Shown here: positions 49,401 through 58,439 of the stretch, in pieces
How the letters are laid out: every line of letters starts with the position of its first letter
How positions within the stretch are numbered: position 1 is the first letter of the stretch
Position numbers and translations under genes: made by a program
Notes under the pieces: generated by a model
What the model was told of the DNA's origin: nothing
The model's database searches: none
The model's input: the letters and a program-made list of their open reading frames with translations, nothing else
Assembly: GCA_016648135.1 (NCBI GenBank)
Contig: JADDOH010022998.1
Location: 1 to 64,000, forward strand
From: Agrypnia vestita
Lineage: Eukaryota; Arthropoda; Insecta; Trichoptera; Phryganeidae
Direction of reading: 5' to 3'
Length of the DNA: 64,000 nucleotides

Positions 49401-50307
49401 ATTTTTTTTTAATTTTAATTTTTTTATAGGTTTGGTGGTTTTTATTGTTTTCTGACCCTCAGGTACTATGTATTTACATAGGTAATATTTTACAAATGTA
49501 TATATTTACCTACTTCATTTTTTAAAATAAAATGTCTTTAAATTGTCATATAAACGAAAATTTAATTAAAAAACAAAATTAGAAAGTGTAAATAATTTAT
49601 GAAAATATTGAAATCACTGCTAATATGTTTTCACGCCTAATAAGTTTTTATTTGCTTGTCCCTTGAAAAACATATTAAGAGAGTTTCACTGTATAATTTT
49701 TAATTAGTTAATAATGATTAACGAGTGATTGTTTGCCAAAAGAATAATACTAAGAAAAATGTGCATTAAGGAAAATAAATAATATTTTCACATCTTTCAA
49801 TCTGAGTTTTCTTTCACCGTTTATAAAATTAAAAAACAATTATGTTAAAACAAAGTAAAAGGGACATTTATCATTATTGCAATGGACCCTTCATATATTT
49901 GCTGTACATTAATTATTTGAAGTGGAAAATTTTAGAAATTCTGTGTTTAGTTATTATAATTTCGTCTGCAATTGTACAAAAACCTGATAAGGTTCATTAA
50001 ATTTTATTTTCTAATCTAATTTGGCATTTGGCATTCTAAGAGCACCTGAAAAAATTATTTAATAACCCGACAATAAAATAATACCTGAAAATTTAGAAAT
50101 GCACCGATAGCTAAAAATGAGAATAATTGTTTTAGGAAATCAAAGATTCATGAACCAACATATGAGATGAGGTGGGCGTGTCCCGAGGATTTTAAAGAGT
50201 TGCTCGTGATGCCGAGGATGCTCCTGGACCACATACCCTACAACGTGCACAACACTTTGGAAACAGTGTTAAGAGAGAAGCAGGAATATCAAATCACTCA
50301 CATATGA
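35812..50307 (+). CDS. sn-1-specific diacylglycerol lipase (DAGL-beta-like), 3' five exons
   Basis: Exons 35812-35904, 37749-37903, 39754-39897, 39982-40094 and 50136-50307 join in one frame (about 225 aa, C-terminal part). DAGL is a membrane serine hydrolase that cuts diacylglycerol to 2-arachidonoylglycerol. GHSLGAG holds the catalytic Ser. The Asp of [11 protein letters not shown] lies 52 residues after it, the spacing between the known Ser and Asp of DAGL-alpha. RILHIV supplies the candidate His. YAFSTPAG, the VP-(T/S)-RDLE motif and [11 protein letters not shown] are family signatures. The short tail after the last motif suits the beta type. The N-terminal four-helix membrane part and the lid-side exons were not found in the 12 kb upstream. 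All existing frames are intact, so the gene is probably functional, with 5' exons unrecognised or farther away. Confidence 0.85.
35922..36317 (-). mobile_element. Complete short Helitron-like element with minisatellite
   Basis: On the minus strand it begins TCTATACCTATAAAACTCAA (36317 downward) and ends in the hairpin ACCCG/CGGGT followed by CTAG (35922). It is inserted between host A and T, the Helitron target. The interior has about two and a half units of the G/C-strand minisatellite (CGAAAATATGTCAGGGGGAG). It starts 17 bp after the donor of the GHSLGAG exon. Non-coding. Confidence 0.85.
36770..37210 (+). pseudogene. RTE-group LINE 3' end
   Basis: Reads [39 protein letters not shown] and [13 protein letters not shown], the last part of a reverse-transcriptase ORF found in many animal LINEs. 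A stop and frame changes follow (a WFGHV-type motif is broken). It ends with GAAGAAGATAATAATATAAT. A (TA)n tract precedes it (36752-36771). Confidence 0.75.
37749..37903 (+). CDS. DAGL exon with catalytic Asp
   Basis: Acceptor GATGATTAAAG (weak pyrimidine tract), donor AAG/GTAATAAT. 155 nt, phase 1 in, phase 0 out. It encodes [19 protein letters not shown], then [17 protein letters not shown] and HATKLPK. The second Asp of GDD aligns in spacing with the family Asp. Confidence 0.85.
38034..38600 (-). mobile_element. L2/CR1-group LINE 3' end with (ATT)n tail
   Basis: The minus-strand ORF 38574-38227 reads [40 protein letters not shown] and [11 protein letters not shown], then stop. The 3' UTR contains AAAGCGCCCTTGAGGTG and GGCGCTATATAAATAATCCA, and ends in (ATT)n at 38033-38053. 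This 3' tail with a GCGCTATATAAAT hairpin part and a trinucleotide repeat is typical of L2-like LINEs. 5'-truncated. The ORF piece is uninterrupted, so the copy is young. Confidence 0.8.
38763..39478 (+). pseudogene. Mariner transposase remnant (cecropia-type look)
   Basis: The left end TTAGGTTGAAGTATAC resembles a mariner terminal repeat. The frame from 38817 reads [20 protein letters not shown]; later frames give [14 protein letters not shown] (first catalytic Asp, near 39268) and [20 protein letters not shown] (about 39370-39425). At least three frameshifts. The C-terminal third, with the other two Asp residues, is cut off at 39478, where unrelated sequence starts. Confidence 0.8.
39754..39897 (+). 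CDS. DAGL exon with GVPTRDLE motif
   Basis: Acceptor ATTATTTTTTAG, donor AGC/GTGAGGAA. 144 nt, phase 0 on both sides. It encodes [20 protein letters not shown] and a variable acidic linker. The following 84-nt intron is stop-free and in frame, so unspliced reading is also open. Confidence 0.83.
39982..40094 (+). CDS. DAGL exon with candidate catalytic His
   Basis: Acceptor AAAATTGTATTTCAG, donor AA/GTAAGTATTC. 113 nt, phase 0 in, phase 2 out. It encodes [16 protein letters not shown] and [22 protein letters not shown]-(I/V)-(I/L)-H is the family motif around the catalytic His. Confidence 0.87.
40122..41087. mobile_element. pogo-like non-autonomous element (CAGTAAAACCCCG ends)
   Basis: Begins CAGTAAAACCCCGATAATTC after TA and ends AATTAACGAGGTTCTACTG before TA. 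It has many TTCGAATTA words inside and a long (TA)n tract (40352-40413). It starts 27 bp after the donor of the lipase exon 39982-40094. Relatives: 51403-52512 and 33800-34033. Confidence 0.85.
41396..43577 (-). mobile_element. DIRS-type retroelement, internally deleted, with inverted terminal repeats
   Basis: Terminal blocks 41396-41611 and 43361-43577 are inverted copies of each other (both can be read as [13 protein letters not shown]). The interior on the minus strand has an RNase H-like end ([20 protein letters not shown], about 42870-42810) and a decayed tyrosine recombinase: [20 protein letters not shown] at 42316, [11 protein letters not shown], and [16 protein letters not shown] with [14 protein letters not shown] elements insert through a tyrosine recombinase instead of an integrase, and carry inverted ends. 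Reverse transcriptase and gag are absent, and the first recombinase Arg box is deleted. Length 2.2 kb, compared with about 5-6 kb for full elements. It is dead by itself. Confidence 0.8.
42480..43277 (-). pseudogene. DIRS pol fragment: RNase H-like domain
   Basis: The frame 43277-42798 contains [20 protein letters not shown] and [18 protein letters not shown], matching the end of the RNase H domain (the substrate-handle HVPGxxNxxADxLSR pattern, here with IPGRYND). The continuation 42782-42480 is in another frame. The N-terminal part and the reverse transcriptase are missing. Confidence 0.7.
43641..44447 (-). pseudogene. Mariner transposase remnant, second subfamily
   Basis: Minus strand. The downstream end CGAGATGTGTTAAAAAAATA (43641 on) is a mariner terminal repeat after TA. 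The frames give [20 protein letters not shown] (about 44110-44050; the family has DES, here DKS) and [20 protein letters not shown] with [13 protein letters not shown] (about 43900-43830), including the last catalytic Asp. The middle is deleted. The outer part to 44447 (ending TATGAGAAACCCTG, then TA) matches the end of the 11005-11453 MITE family and may be separate. Confidence 0.8.
44523..45595. mobile_element. hAT non-autonomous element with 8-bp target duplication
   Basis: Element 44531-45587 begins TAGTGATGCAACGAATACTA and ends TATTCGTTGCATCACTA. The 8-bp direct repeat CTTAATAT is exact on both sides (44523-44530 and 45588-45595). Both ends are built of repeated CGAATACGAATA words, likely transposase-binding subterminal repeats. 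No ORF. Confidence 0.95.
45900..46330 (+). pseudogene. Fragment of a transposon-encoded protein N-terminus
   Basis: 45910-46020 reads [20 protein letters not shown] and [10 protein letters not shown]; after frame changes, 46150-46320 reads [20 protein letters not shown] and [17 protein letters not shown]. The [11 protein letters not shown]...R motif belongs to a large family of arthropod proteins that I take to be TE-encoded. Without the catalytic domain the superfamily stays open. Confidence 0.45.
46328..46406. repeat. Two near-identical palindrome units
   Basis: GTGCTGAAAACGCCTATAGG at 46329 and GTGCTGAAAACGCCTATCGG at 46374. Each contains the palindrome AACGCCTATNGGCGTT (perfect in the first copy). 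Spacing 45 bases. Confidence 0.85.
46440..48150. other. Intronic AT-rich DNA of the DAGL gene
   Basis: Contains a 16-bp-arm hairpin (46701-46716 with 46731-46746, stem AATATAACTGAC/GTCAGTTATATT). The two open frames around 46632-47067 are low-complexity. No exon needed or seen. Confidence 0.5.
48157..49691. mobile_element. pogo-like composite element, copy 1
   Basis: Begins CAGTGAAACTCGCTTAATAA after TA and ends AAGAGAGTTTCACTG before TA. 1535 bp, non-coding, carrying the nested GC-rich MITE 48653-48978. Nearly the same as 55134-56636 throughout. The T-rich open frame at 49135-49455 is not a gene. Confidence 0.9.
48653..48978. mobile_element. GC-rich MITE nested in composite copy 1
   Basis: Begins TAAGGCCGGCGTCACACTAG and ends GTGTGGCGCCGACCTTA. 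CpG-rich compared with its AT-rich host. Same site and orientation as in copy 2. Confidence 0.85.
50136..50307 (+). CDS. DAGL last exon
   Basis: Acceptor ATTGTTTTAG, phase 2 in. It encodes [20 protein letters not shown], then [20 protein letters not shown] and ends QITHI at TGA (50305-50307). The 10-kb intron before it (40095-50135) is mostly TEs. Such a short tail lacks the long regulatory C-terminus of DAGL-alpha. Confidence 0.88.
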
Positions 50308-50414
50308 AATTTAAGCAATCGGCAACATTTGTATGAATTCAAAAACTACACTTTTTATGTTCCTGACTTTGGTTAAACATATTGTGTGTCGCTACATATA
50401 TTTTGTAGCGCAAA

Positions 50415-50420
50415 AATAAA
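50415..50420 (+). terminator. Polyadenylation signal AATAAA of the DAGL gene
   Basis: AATAAA 108 bases after the stop codon, followed by GT-rich sequence (GCTGTGATCC...TTGTAGTACC). This is the first canonical hexamer downstream. Confidence 0.6.
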
Positions 50421-50710
50421 GCTGTGATCCTCTTTAATTGTAGTACCTTACGGTTTAATTATACATTCATTGATATTGGAGTAGAACGTGTTGGAATGTG
50501 ATTAAGTTAAGAATTGACAATTGAGTGAGACCAAGAAACATTCCGTCCATATTTAAATATAAGTAAAAGTATTTCATAACCGTGATGTCAATTTATTTAT
50601 TTAAAGTACGTTTAATAATAAAAAGGCAGCAAAAAAAGTTTTGTTATCATTGAAAGATTTGGCAGATACTTTGTGAGATTATAATTTAAAATATGTTTTA
50701 TTTTACTTTG

Positions 50711-50830
50711 TAAATTACTACTATAGTTTCGAGAGGAGCAGTCCCTCTCATCATCAGGTATAGGTAATAACTATAATCTATACCTGATGATGAGAGGGAC
50801 TGCTCCTCTCGAAACTATAGTAGTAATTTA
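50711..50830. ncRNA. Perfect 52-bp inverted repeat, each arm a hammerhead-like ribozyme
   Basis: Arms 50711-50762 and 50779-50830 are exact reverse complements around 16 bases. Read outward, each arm gives CTGATGA, a strong stem II (GAGAGG / CCTCTC), GAAAC, then CTATAGTA with a possible two-bp stem III (CT/AG) and UA cleavage site. The bases UAC before CTGATGA can pair with GUA after the cleavage site to start stem I. Both strands therefore carry the motif. It lies 300 bp past the DAGL polyadenylation signal. Likely a relic of a Penelope-like or other hammerhead-carrying retroelement. Confidence 0.65.
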
Positions 50831-50839
50831 ATAACTCGT

Positions 50840-51402
50840 AATATTGTGTATATTACAAAGTAAAACAAAACGAAGTTTTGTTAATCCACCAATCTTTGGT
50901 TAATCAATAAAAAATACTTGCCAAAATAACTATCAGATCATTTTGTATAATTATTGATCTTGTAGATGATTTTTATGTGTGATAAGATAATATTGAAAAT
51001 TAATGTATTTAAAAATCATGGCCCATGGTAGCGAAGGTTACCACATGACAGTCACCATTTTCATTATAAATTAAGCAATAATTTAGAATAAGAGTGAAAA
51101 ATATTTTTATAGACTGTTTTTTTATACAATTAAACTTTATCATACCGGTGTTATTCGTTTCATTTCTGATCCCAACATGACTACCCCACCCCATCCATAT
51201 CTCAAAAAAATGAAAAAAATCCGGTAATATTTTTATGGAACATTTTATTTCTTGATAAAATTCCGAGTGCAGTATATATAATAGATTATAAAAACACTAC
51301 ATAAAATTTTAATAGTAATTTTTCAGTCACACGAAAAAATTACGTACATAGTTAAAATTTTGATAGTACACTAATACTTTTGAAATAACACAAAAATACC
51401 AA
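50840..51402. other. AT-rich spacer
   Basis: No gene recognised. The short frames at 51009-51194 and 51327-51599 show no domain, and the second lies inside the start of a pogo-like repeat. Confidence 0.5.
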
Positions 51403-52512
51403 AGTAATACCTCGTTAATTCGAAATTCAAGGGACCCAAAAATAAATTTCGAATTATAGGAACCGTTATTTCGAAATTTTAGATCCAAAAAAAATCGCGG
51501 TGCGATTGTGAAATTCGCCGAAAATCGTAAAACTCTTGAAAAACCGTTAATTTTTAAAAATTTATGTTTATATTTAGAGAAATCATTTTGAAAACGCAAT
51601 ATTTATTATATTAATGCAAAGATCGCGGTATTTTCACATATTTTCTATTCTCACTTGCTTGAAAAAAAACCCTTTTTTTCCATGGATGGATAGCCATAAT
51701 CAATTTTTTTTAGTTATACTTGAATTTATGGAACGCTTCTTCAGTCTTCACACGAGTTTAACTTTTGATCCCGCCTTTTTTCCTTTTGTATAATGCACGG
51801 TTACTAGAAATACAAATGTCAATAAATACGTGAAACAATAGGTCACTAATAACATCTTACAAAGAAAATTAAACATTTGAATAACACAAACACAGTGATA
51901 AGAAAAAAAACGAACTAAAAAAGAATTTAAAAACATGAAAAACAATTTAAAACGCGCTTAAAACTAAACTATCCCAACTATCCGCGCATATCAAGGCAGC
52001 CAACTGAAGAAAGCATACACGGGATTCCCCAATTTTAGGGATCGCGACACAATATGTATAGAAAAGGGGCATTCCTAAGGTACCGTGAATTGATTGCGAA
52101 ATACGCTAAGAATCGTAAAACTCGTGAAAAAGACATTAATTTTGTGAAAAATGACTGTTTTTCATATTTCGAGAAATCATTTCGAAAACACAATGTTTAT
52201 TATGCTAATAAAAAGATCGCGACATTTGAAAGTACCCGATATTGATATATTTGTTGTTGTCACTTGCGAAAAAACTCGAAATATTTTTTAAATTTCGTCA
52301 AATTTCAAAAAAATTTCGAATTACGCGAACTAAAATGTATTGATTTGCGGCGCAAGGGGCTTAAAAATATTTCGAATTACGAATTACCGGGGTTTTCGAA
52401 TAATCGGGGTTAATTTACTATGACATTCACAATTTGGGACTTATAAGTTTTATAAATTTCGAATTATGGCGCATTTCGAATTATCGGGGTTCGAATTAAC
52501 GGGGTTTTACTG
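51403..52512. mobile_element. pogo-like non-autonomous element, relative of 40122-41087
   Basis: The right end AATTAACGGGGTTTTACTG before TA is the family end. The left end AAAGTAATACCTCGTTAATTCG is a decayed version. The interior shares TTTCGAATTA words and AGGGATCGCGACA/TATGT with the 40-kb copy. Confidence 0.75.
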
Positions 52513-54193
52513 TATCATGTTTGTCAAAAAAAATCTATTGTGTAATTCATTCTTATTTTTTTAAATAGATTAGCAAATTGTATTATATGTCATAATATTA
52601 TGATGATGAAAAATAAAATGTTTTTTCAACATGGGATTGACATATTAACCGTCATCAAGAATTTAATAAAAGTGTTCATATATGTATTGAAATCAGTACT
52701 GATAAACGTCCTACCAAGCCACGGAGTCTGCCATGTATTCACACACAATTCTCCGAGTTATCCATCAGTGAGTGTGAAGGTCCAACATAAAACTTGTAGT
52801 AAAAGCACATGTTGTATGGACCACCAAGGCACAATAAAATCATCATAAATGTGTGTAATGAATGCCACAGCACAATGACATATTAATTATTTATTCCAGG
52901 AAGTATGCTGTGTAATTCAGGTAAAATTATATCAGTTTAAGTTAAATATGAAAATTAAAATTTCATTAAAAAATACATATGCTGACGAAATATACTGTTC
53001 AAATCAGTGAGAACATTGCAGCATAACATTTACGTAAGCATATTTTTTGAAAAAAAAATCAATTTTATGATATGTCATGAATTATTCCTTTCACAATTAT
53101 TATCATATTACTAATACATCATAATATTCTGTCATATAAATATTTAATTTTGATTTTTTTACAAAATATTGGTCTGTGTAAAAGTCATGCTTCAATATAC
53201 GCATTGCATGTGCCTGTCAAATACATAATATTAAAATAAAAACTTTGGCACTAAATGATATCTATTAGTTACACATAATAATTCTCCATTGGATAACTTT
53301 GTTTTATATGTAATGAAGAGAAATGTGATATATACTACACATATAATCAAGATATAATATAGCTAAATAGGGTGACACTTTTTAACAAAGATTTTATCTT
53401 ACAGATAAGGTTGTCTCACAGCCGAGTTTTGCAGTTGCATGATAATTTAGAATAATCATAATATGCGGACTATGCGGACGCGTAACGTCACAGGCGAGCG
53501 GAGGTCAATCATTCCGCACTTAAATACACTAACTTTAATATTCTTTTTCTGTTATTTATCCATAGATTTCAAAAAAATTCACTGGTTTATTAGTTTTGAT
53601 CTATTCCGTTAAGTAAAAATATAGTATTATCAACATCATGAAACTTCTCCATTGAATAGATTTAATGATCCTTTTGAGTAAATGAAAAAACTTTAGACAT
53701 TTTTTACATTTACAACTAAAGTAAAATATAACTTAGAAGATGTGTGAGCTTATACGTTACATTAATTGCTAATCAGGCATTTTATTCAGCGTCGATGATG
53801 GGACTACTCTGAAGAGTCGTTTCCAGCATACTCACATTTTTGTATCCTTATTTATAAACAGAAATTAAAATTAAAAAAATAATTTAATTACAAATATTAT
53901 TATGTAACACTACTTCTGTACTACCCATGGTTTAATGCGTCGTGCACAAATAAAATAATAAAAATCTTATAGTTATGTAGTCGATTGGTCCAAATCCCGC
54001 TGTGGGTCATTCAAGTTAGTCCCATTTTCGTAGTATAAACGCTTTGGCTTACTTTAATTACAATGAAAACAGTATAAATATTGTGACAGGCTCACATCTT
54101 TAAGTAACCTCTTCCTTAAATTACTTTAATTTGAAGCAAACTAACTTGCCACATTCTACTCCTTTGAAAATCAAACATAATATTAATTTAGGT
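52513..54193. other. AT-rich intergenic DNA, nothing recognised
   Basis: No coding pattern and no pairing terminal repeats. The only GC-richer patch (53468-53515) is short and anonymous. Confidence 0.5.
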
Positions 54194-55133
54194 ATTTAAA
54201 TTAGAGATGAAACGGATAGTGATTTGGCCGGATACCGGATATCCGGAGAGCCTCTAGGCTGGATAGCCGGATATCCGGTTGCTATTTTCTGCGCACACTT
54301 ATTATAATTTTAACTTGTATATTAGAAGATAATAATAAAAATTTCGACAGTGAAACAGATCGCCTATTTGGCAATATGTATTTTGATATCAATAGTGATA
54401 ATAACAAATATGCCGTTTATTTATTGTGTCGAATGCAAATTTCTCATGATGGCAAGGGAAAAAAAGCAGGTTCGTTATCCATTGTCCATATTTTCTGTTA
54501 CATTATGAGGTGTATAAAAACAAAGGCAGCAATATCCAAAATATATTTTTAAATGCACTTTCACCGTGGAATTTACTGAATTCGAGATTTTATAGAAATA
54601 TTGATCTATCCCTTTCAAAATCATATTTTCAAATCACTATTCAAAACAACATTAGCTATATTATTATATCAACTAATCAACCCCTAAGGATTTAACGCGT
54701 GACAAAAAAGCCGCTTCATATTAAAGTGAGATTTGATGTCGTTTTTAGAATGAAACATCATAGCAAAGATTATGTAATTAGCAAAAGGGGTAATGTGAAC
54801 TATTTGGTAGCAACACAGCAATATCCACATTTAAAATATTTATTTATACACGAATATTAGAGGCAATTTTTTTAAACTTATTTACAATCAAATGCATATT
54901 TCACAGAATCCTTGAGTAGGTCATAACTGCCAAGTTGTTTTGTATTTATCTCAGAAACGCCTTAATGGGATATAGTAAGTAGCCTTTGCTTTTATACCCC
55001 TCATTTACACTAGGCCCATTAATCTTTTGTTTTGAATTTATTTAATTATCTGGTGAAAAAAATATGACTTAAATTAGGCTACCGGGTTTGAATGAAAAAT
55101 ACATTTATATCATCTACCTACATATCGAGAGTA

Positions 55134-56636
55134 CAGTGAAACTCGCTTAATAAATTCACTTTTAATAAGTTTTCCCGCTAAATAAGTTTAAATCCTGCGG
55201 TCCCGAAAAAGACCCATACAAATCCCATATTTTTTAGGCTTAATACGTTTCCCGCTTATGTTCGTTTCTCGCCAAGTCGTGAAAATATTTATAGCCGAAC
55301 TCAATTTATTCATAAAATAAATCTTCATAATACGTTTTTCAGAAGACGAAATTTTGTTCGACATTCCTAAAAATGAAAAATGGGCGCAATAAATTTAAGT
55401 GGGTTTGGCGGCGTCACAAAAGTTCTAGCCGCTGAAAAAACCCTTTAGTATATGAATAGGCTAATAAAATAATATTTAATAAATAATTTTATCCGGCGAT
55501 TATTTACGATAATTTTTTCAAAATCAATCAACGTCGGCGCAAAATAAATTCGCCTAAACGAAACTGTTTTCATTTTGGTTGTATTTCTTCGAGGAAACAA
55601 TTGGCAATATTAATTACGTAATATCTCCCATTGTTTTTTAAGGCCGGCGTCACATTAGGTGTATCTTCGGTCGCGTCTTTGACGCCGCGGAACGCCGCTA
55701 CTACGTGGATCATCAATCGTTCCGCCGCCGCCGGCGCAGCGGAACGCTCGTTTCGGCGTCTGTTCGGTTTTACGTCGACGTAAATTCGGTGACGTCGCGT
55801 TGTGTTTTTGTTTGCAACGCGCCACATTTGACAGATTGTCCGCACGTGTGTTTGTTCTCCGCGCGGTCCGCCGCGGAATATAGCAGGTATGTGACGACTA
55901 AATTCAGTTGCGGATTTGACGCGACGTCAAAGACGCGACGGAAGAAACGCGTAGTGTGGCGCCGACCTTAATGAGTTACAGAAAACGGATCTAATTTAAT
56001 TTAGCAATAAAAAATTCCACGAATTTTCTTCGTGCCCGGGAAAATATTAAGGTAGTCTGAAATCAAACGTAATTAAAATAAAGAAAATCGTAATAAATCA
56101 CAAATAAAAGGACGTTGCTCAAGGCGGTACGTTGAATGTACACCTAAATTATGTAGAAATCATCAAAAGGGATAAATTTTCAAAATGAAGTCAAATAGAA
56201 TACTATTTACAAATGGTAATTTTTTTACAAATGTGCAAACTTTACCAAGCCAGGGAAAGTAGATACAGGTAGCTTTTTGTATTTTTTTTTCGTAAACATG
56301 AGGTTTTTGATTTGTCAATACACACCGATTTATATTTAAATTTTTTGACAGTGCTAATTTTTTTTATAGTTTTGGTGGTTTTTATTGTTTTCTGACCCTC
56401 AAGTACTATGTATTTACATAGGTAATATTTCACAAATGTATATATTTACCTACTTCATTTTTTAAAATAAAATGTCCTTAAATTGTCATATTATGTAAAC
56501 GAAAATTTAATTTAAACACAAAATTAGAAAGTGTAAATAATTTATGAAAATATTGAAATCGCTGTTAATATGTTTTCACGCCTAATAAGTTTTTATTTGC
56601 TGGTCCCTTTAAAAACGTATTAAGAGAGTTTCACTG
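55134..56636. mobile_element. pogo-like composite element, copy 2
   Basis: Begins CAGTGAAACTCGCTTAATAA after TA (55132-55133) and ends AAGAGAGTTTCACTG before TA (56637-56638). 1503 bp. It carries the GC-rich MITE at 55639-55970. It sits inside the hAT element 54202-58008, which gives the order of insertion. Confidence 0.9.
55639..55970. mobile_element. GC-rich MITE nested in composite copy 2
   Basis: TAAGGCCGGCGTCACATTAG to GTGTGGCGCCGACCTTA. It has two small insertions relative to copy 1, including a GACGCGAC(G)TCAAAGACGCG duplication near 55918-55938. Confidence 0.85.
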
Positions 56637-57294
56637 TATATTATACTGGACAGAAGGCACTAAGGCTGGAAATTCACTGCAAATACATTTTTTCGCAAAT
56701 GTTGGTTTTTATTATTCATTTAATGCAGAATGTACATGCTAGACTACAATTTTTTTAGGACGATAAATTAGATAGAATTTTTGTTGAAGCAATTAACTGA
56801 ACATTATTTAAAATTATTAAGAAAATGAAAGCAATATTCGACAGGCCGCAGCCGAAAAATTAGTTTTTATTGTCTTAGAAATGATCAATTGTGTACGCAG
56901 TACGTTTTCTTACGAGTGGAAAGCTGACATTATGATGATAAATACAGATTTATTTTAGTACAGACTAAAATAATCAAGACATGTAATAAATTTTTCGTTA
57001 TTTACTATACGAGTACAATTTGAAGATGAGTTTTGTTCAGCGAGACTGAGCCATTTTAATTAAATCTTCATACTCAAAACAGCGTTTCAAAGAACAGTAT
57101 TAAATTTTGTTGACTGCTTAGTTTGAATAATGATCTACTGCACTATGTAGTAGCAAAAATCCTTCTAGCAGAAAGTATCATATGACTTAGTGCTTTCTAA
57201 CAGAAGAAAAATAATATGACTTCATGATTATTAACTTGAAAACCAGATATCATCAGAAAGAGCCCGACAGAAAATCTTGTTGGAATTTATAAAA

Positions 57295-57711
57295 ATGTCT
57301 CGCGATGAATCTTCCAACAGTGGAAGTTTATCGCCATCTCCTGTCCCTGCTAAGAGAAACAGAAGTGACGAGACTGCTCACAATACATTTCGGGATTGAT
57401 TGACGAAGTGGCAAATGAAAATAATAGTCAGTGTGCGGATCAAGAAAACAATCTAATTGCAAGCGAGATTGACTATTATTTGAAGAGAGTTCGACTATTA
57501 TATTTGGTGGTCAGCTAATTCAAAACAAAAATTTAAAAAGTTTGCCAGAATTTAGTTTTCAGCTCCTTGTATCAGCGCGTAGAGCGAAAGACTATTTTCT
57601 GAAGCCGATCATGTTTACAAAAACAAGAGCAATCACTTATCCCCTAAAAATGCAGAAAAACTAGTGTTCATCTATCTAAATTTGCCATTGGTTAATTTTG
57701 AATACTAACCA
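57295..57711 (+). pseudogene. hAT transposase remnant inside 54202-58008
   Basis: Starts MSRDESSNSGSLSPSPVPAK (57295) and, after frameshifts, reads ADQENNLIASEIDYYLK, then YQRVERKTIF, EADHVYKNKSNHLSPKNAEK and LVFIYLNLPL. The latter is the C-terminal hAT dimerisation region (family pattern VERxFSxAG...R..LSPxNVExLVF). Most of the catalytic domain is deleted between the two parts. Confidence 0.75.
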
Positions 57712-57717
57712 ATTTAA

Positions 57718-57852
57718 TTAATATAAATTAACTTTGTTTAAACCACTGATTTATTGAAAAAAAAAAATCAACATGTTTCAAAGCCATTGGCTTCTTCATC
57801 AGGAAAACAAAAATAAATAAGTGGTTTAAACAAAGTTAATTTATATTAATTA
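57718..57852 (-). ncRNA. Hammerhead-like motif inside a long palindrome
   Basis: The outer arms (AATATAAATTAACTTTGTTT at 57719 and its complement at 57830) are inverted repeats of about 30 bp. In the loop, on the minus strand: CTGATGA, stem II AAGCC/GGCTT with loop AAT, GAAAC, then the self-complementary ATG/CAT. The core boxes are intact; stem I is short. Probably a small retroposed hammerhead element inserted behind the hAT transposase. Confidence 0.5.
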
Positions 57853-58016
57853 TAATTATGTTACCTCAAAATAAATTTGCTACATTTGAAGAAGAACTAA
57901 CCAATTTGTTGATAATTTTGTGAAATTTTCGCAATTGAGGTACTATCCGGTATCCGCCCGGATAGTAAAAATAGGTCGGATAATTACCGGATATCCGTTT
58001 CATCTCTAATTTAAAT

Positions 58017-58439
58017 ACTAAGTACATACTATACATGTATACTAAATATGCAAAAATGAAAAAATTAAATGATAATAGAATAACCTCATTTCATTACATC
58101 GTCTAAATAATTAATTATTTATTTACATTAACATTTCAAATACTTTATCATAAAATTGACGTGCATCCCCGGGTTCCTCGCGGGTTCCCTGTTAACATGA
58201 CTTTCATATAGCCTAGATCTTTTTTATTCTTTTGATATGACACTATCACTTTAATTTCCATCTCTGCAATTCATTACAGTGATTAAAAGAATAGCCAACA
58301 TTTTATATTTAAAAATTCAATTATAGATTTAGAATGAAAAGGATACAAATCAATTTAATTAATATTCCAAAGGAAGACTTCACTCCTTGTGATGTATCGC
58401 TTTCCTTTCAAATTTGCCATTATATACATAAAATTATAT
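58017..58439. other. AT-rich spacer
   Basis: No gene or terminal repeat recognised. Confidence 0.4.

Larger units (their letters stand above)
54194..58016 (+). mobile_element. Full-length but decayed hAT element with 8-bp target duplication
   Basis: Element 54202-58008 begins TAGAGATGAAACGGATA and ends TATCCGTTTCATCTCTA. The direct repeat ATTTAAAT (54194-54201 and 58009-58016) is exact. Subterminal CCGGATATCCGG words occur at both ends. It carries a dead transposase end (57295-57711) and two later insertions: composite 55134-56636 and the hammerhead palindrome 57718-57852. Without these it is about 2.2 kb. Confidence 0.93.

Noticed and set aside
49135..49455. 106-codon open frame rich in Phe
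   Set aside because: It is T-rich sequence inside a non-coding pogo-like element; the homologous part of copy 2 has no such frame.
55570..55971. Overlapping Arg-rich open frames on both strands
   Set aside because: They follow CpG-rich MITE sequence, not a protein; the counterpart at 48584-48847 shares only DNA-level similarity.
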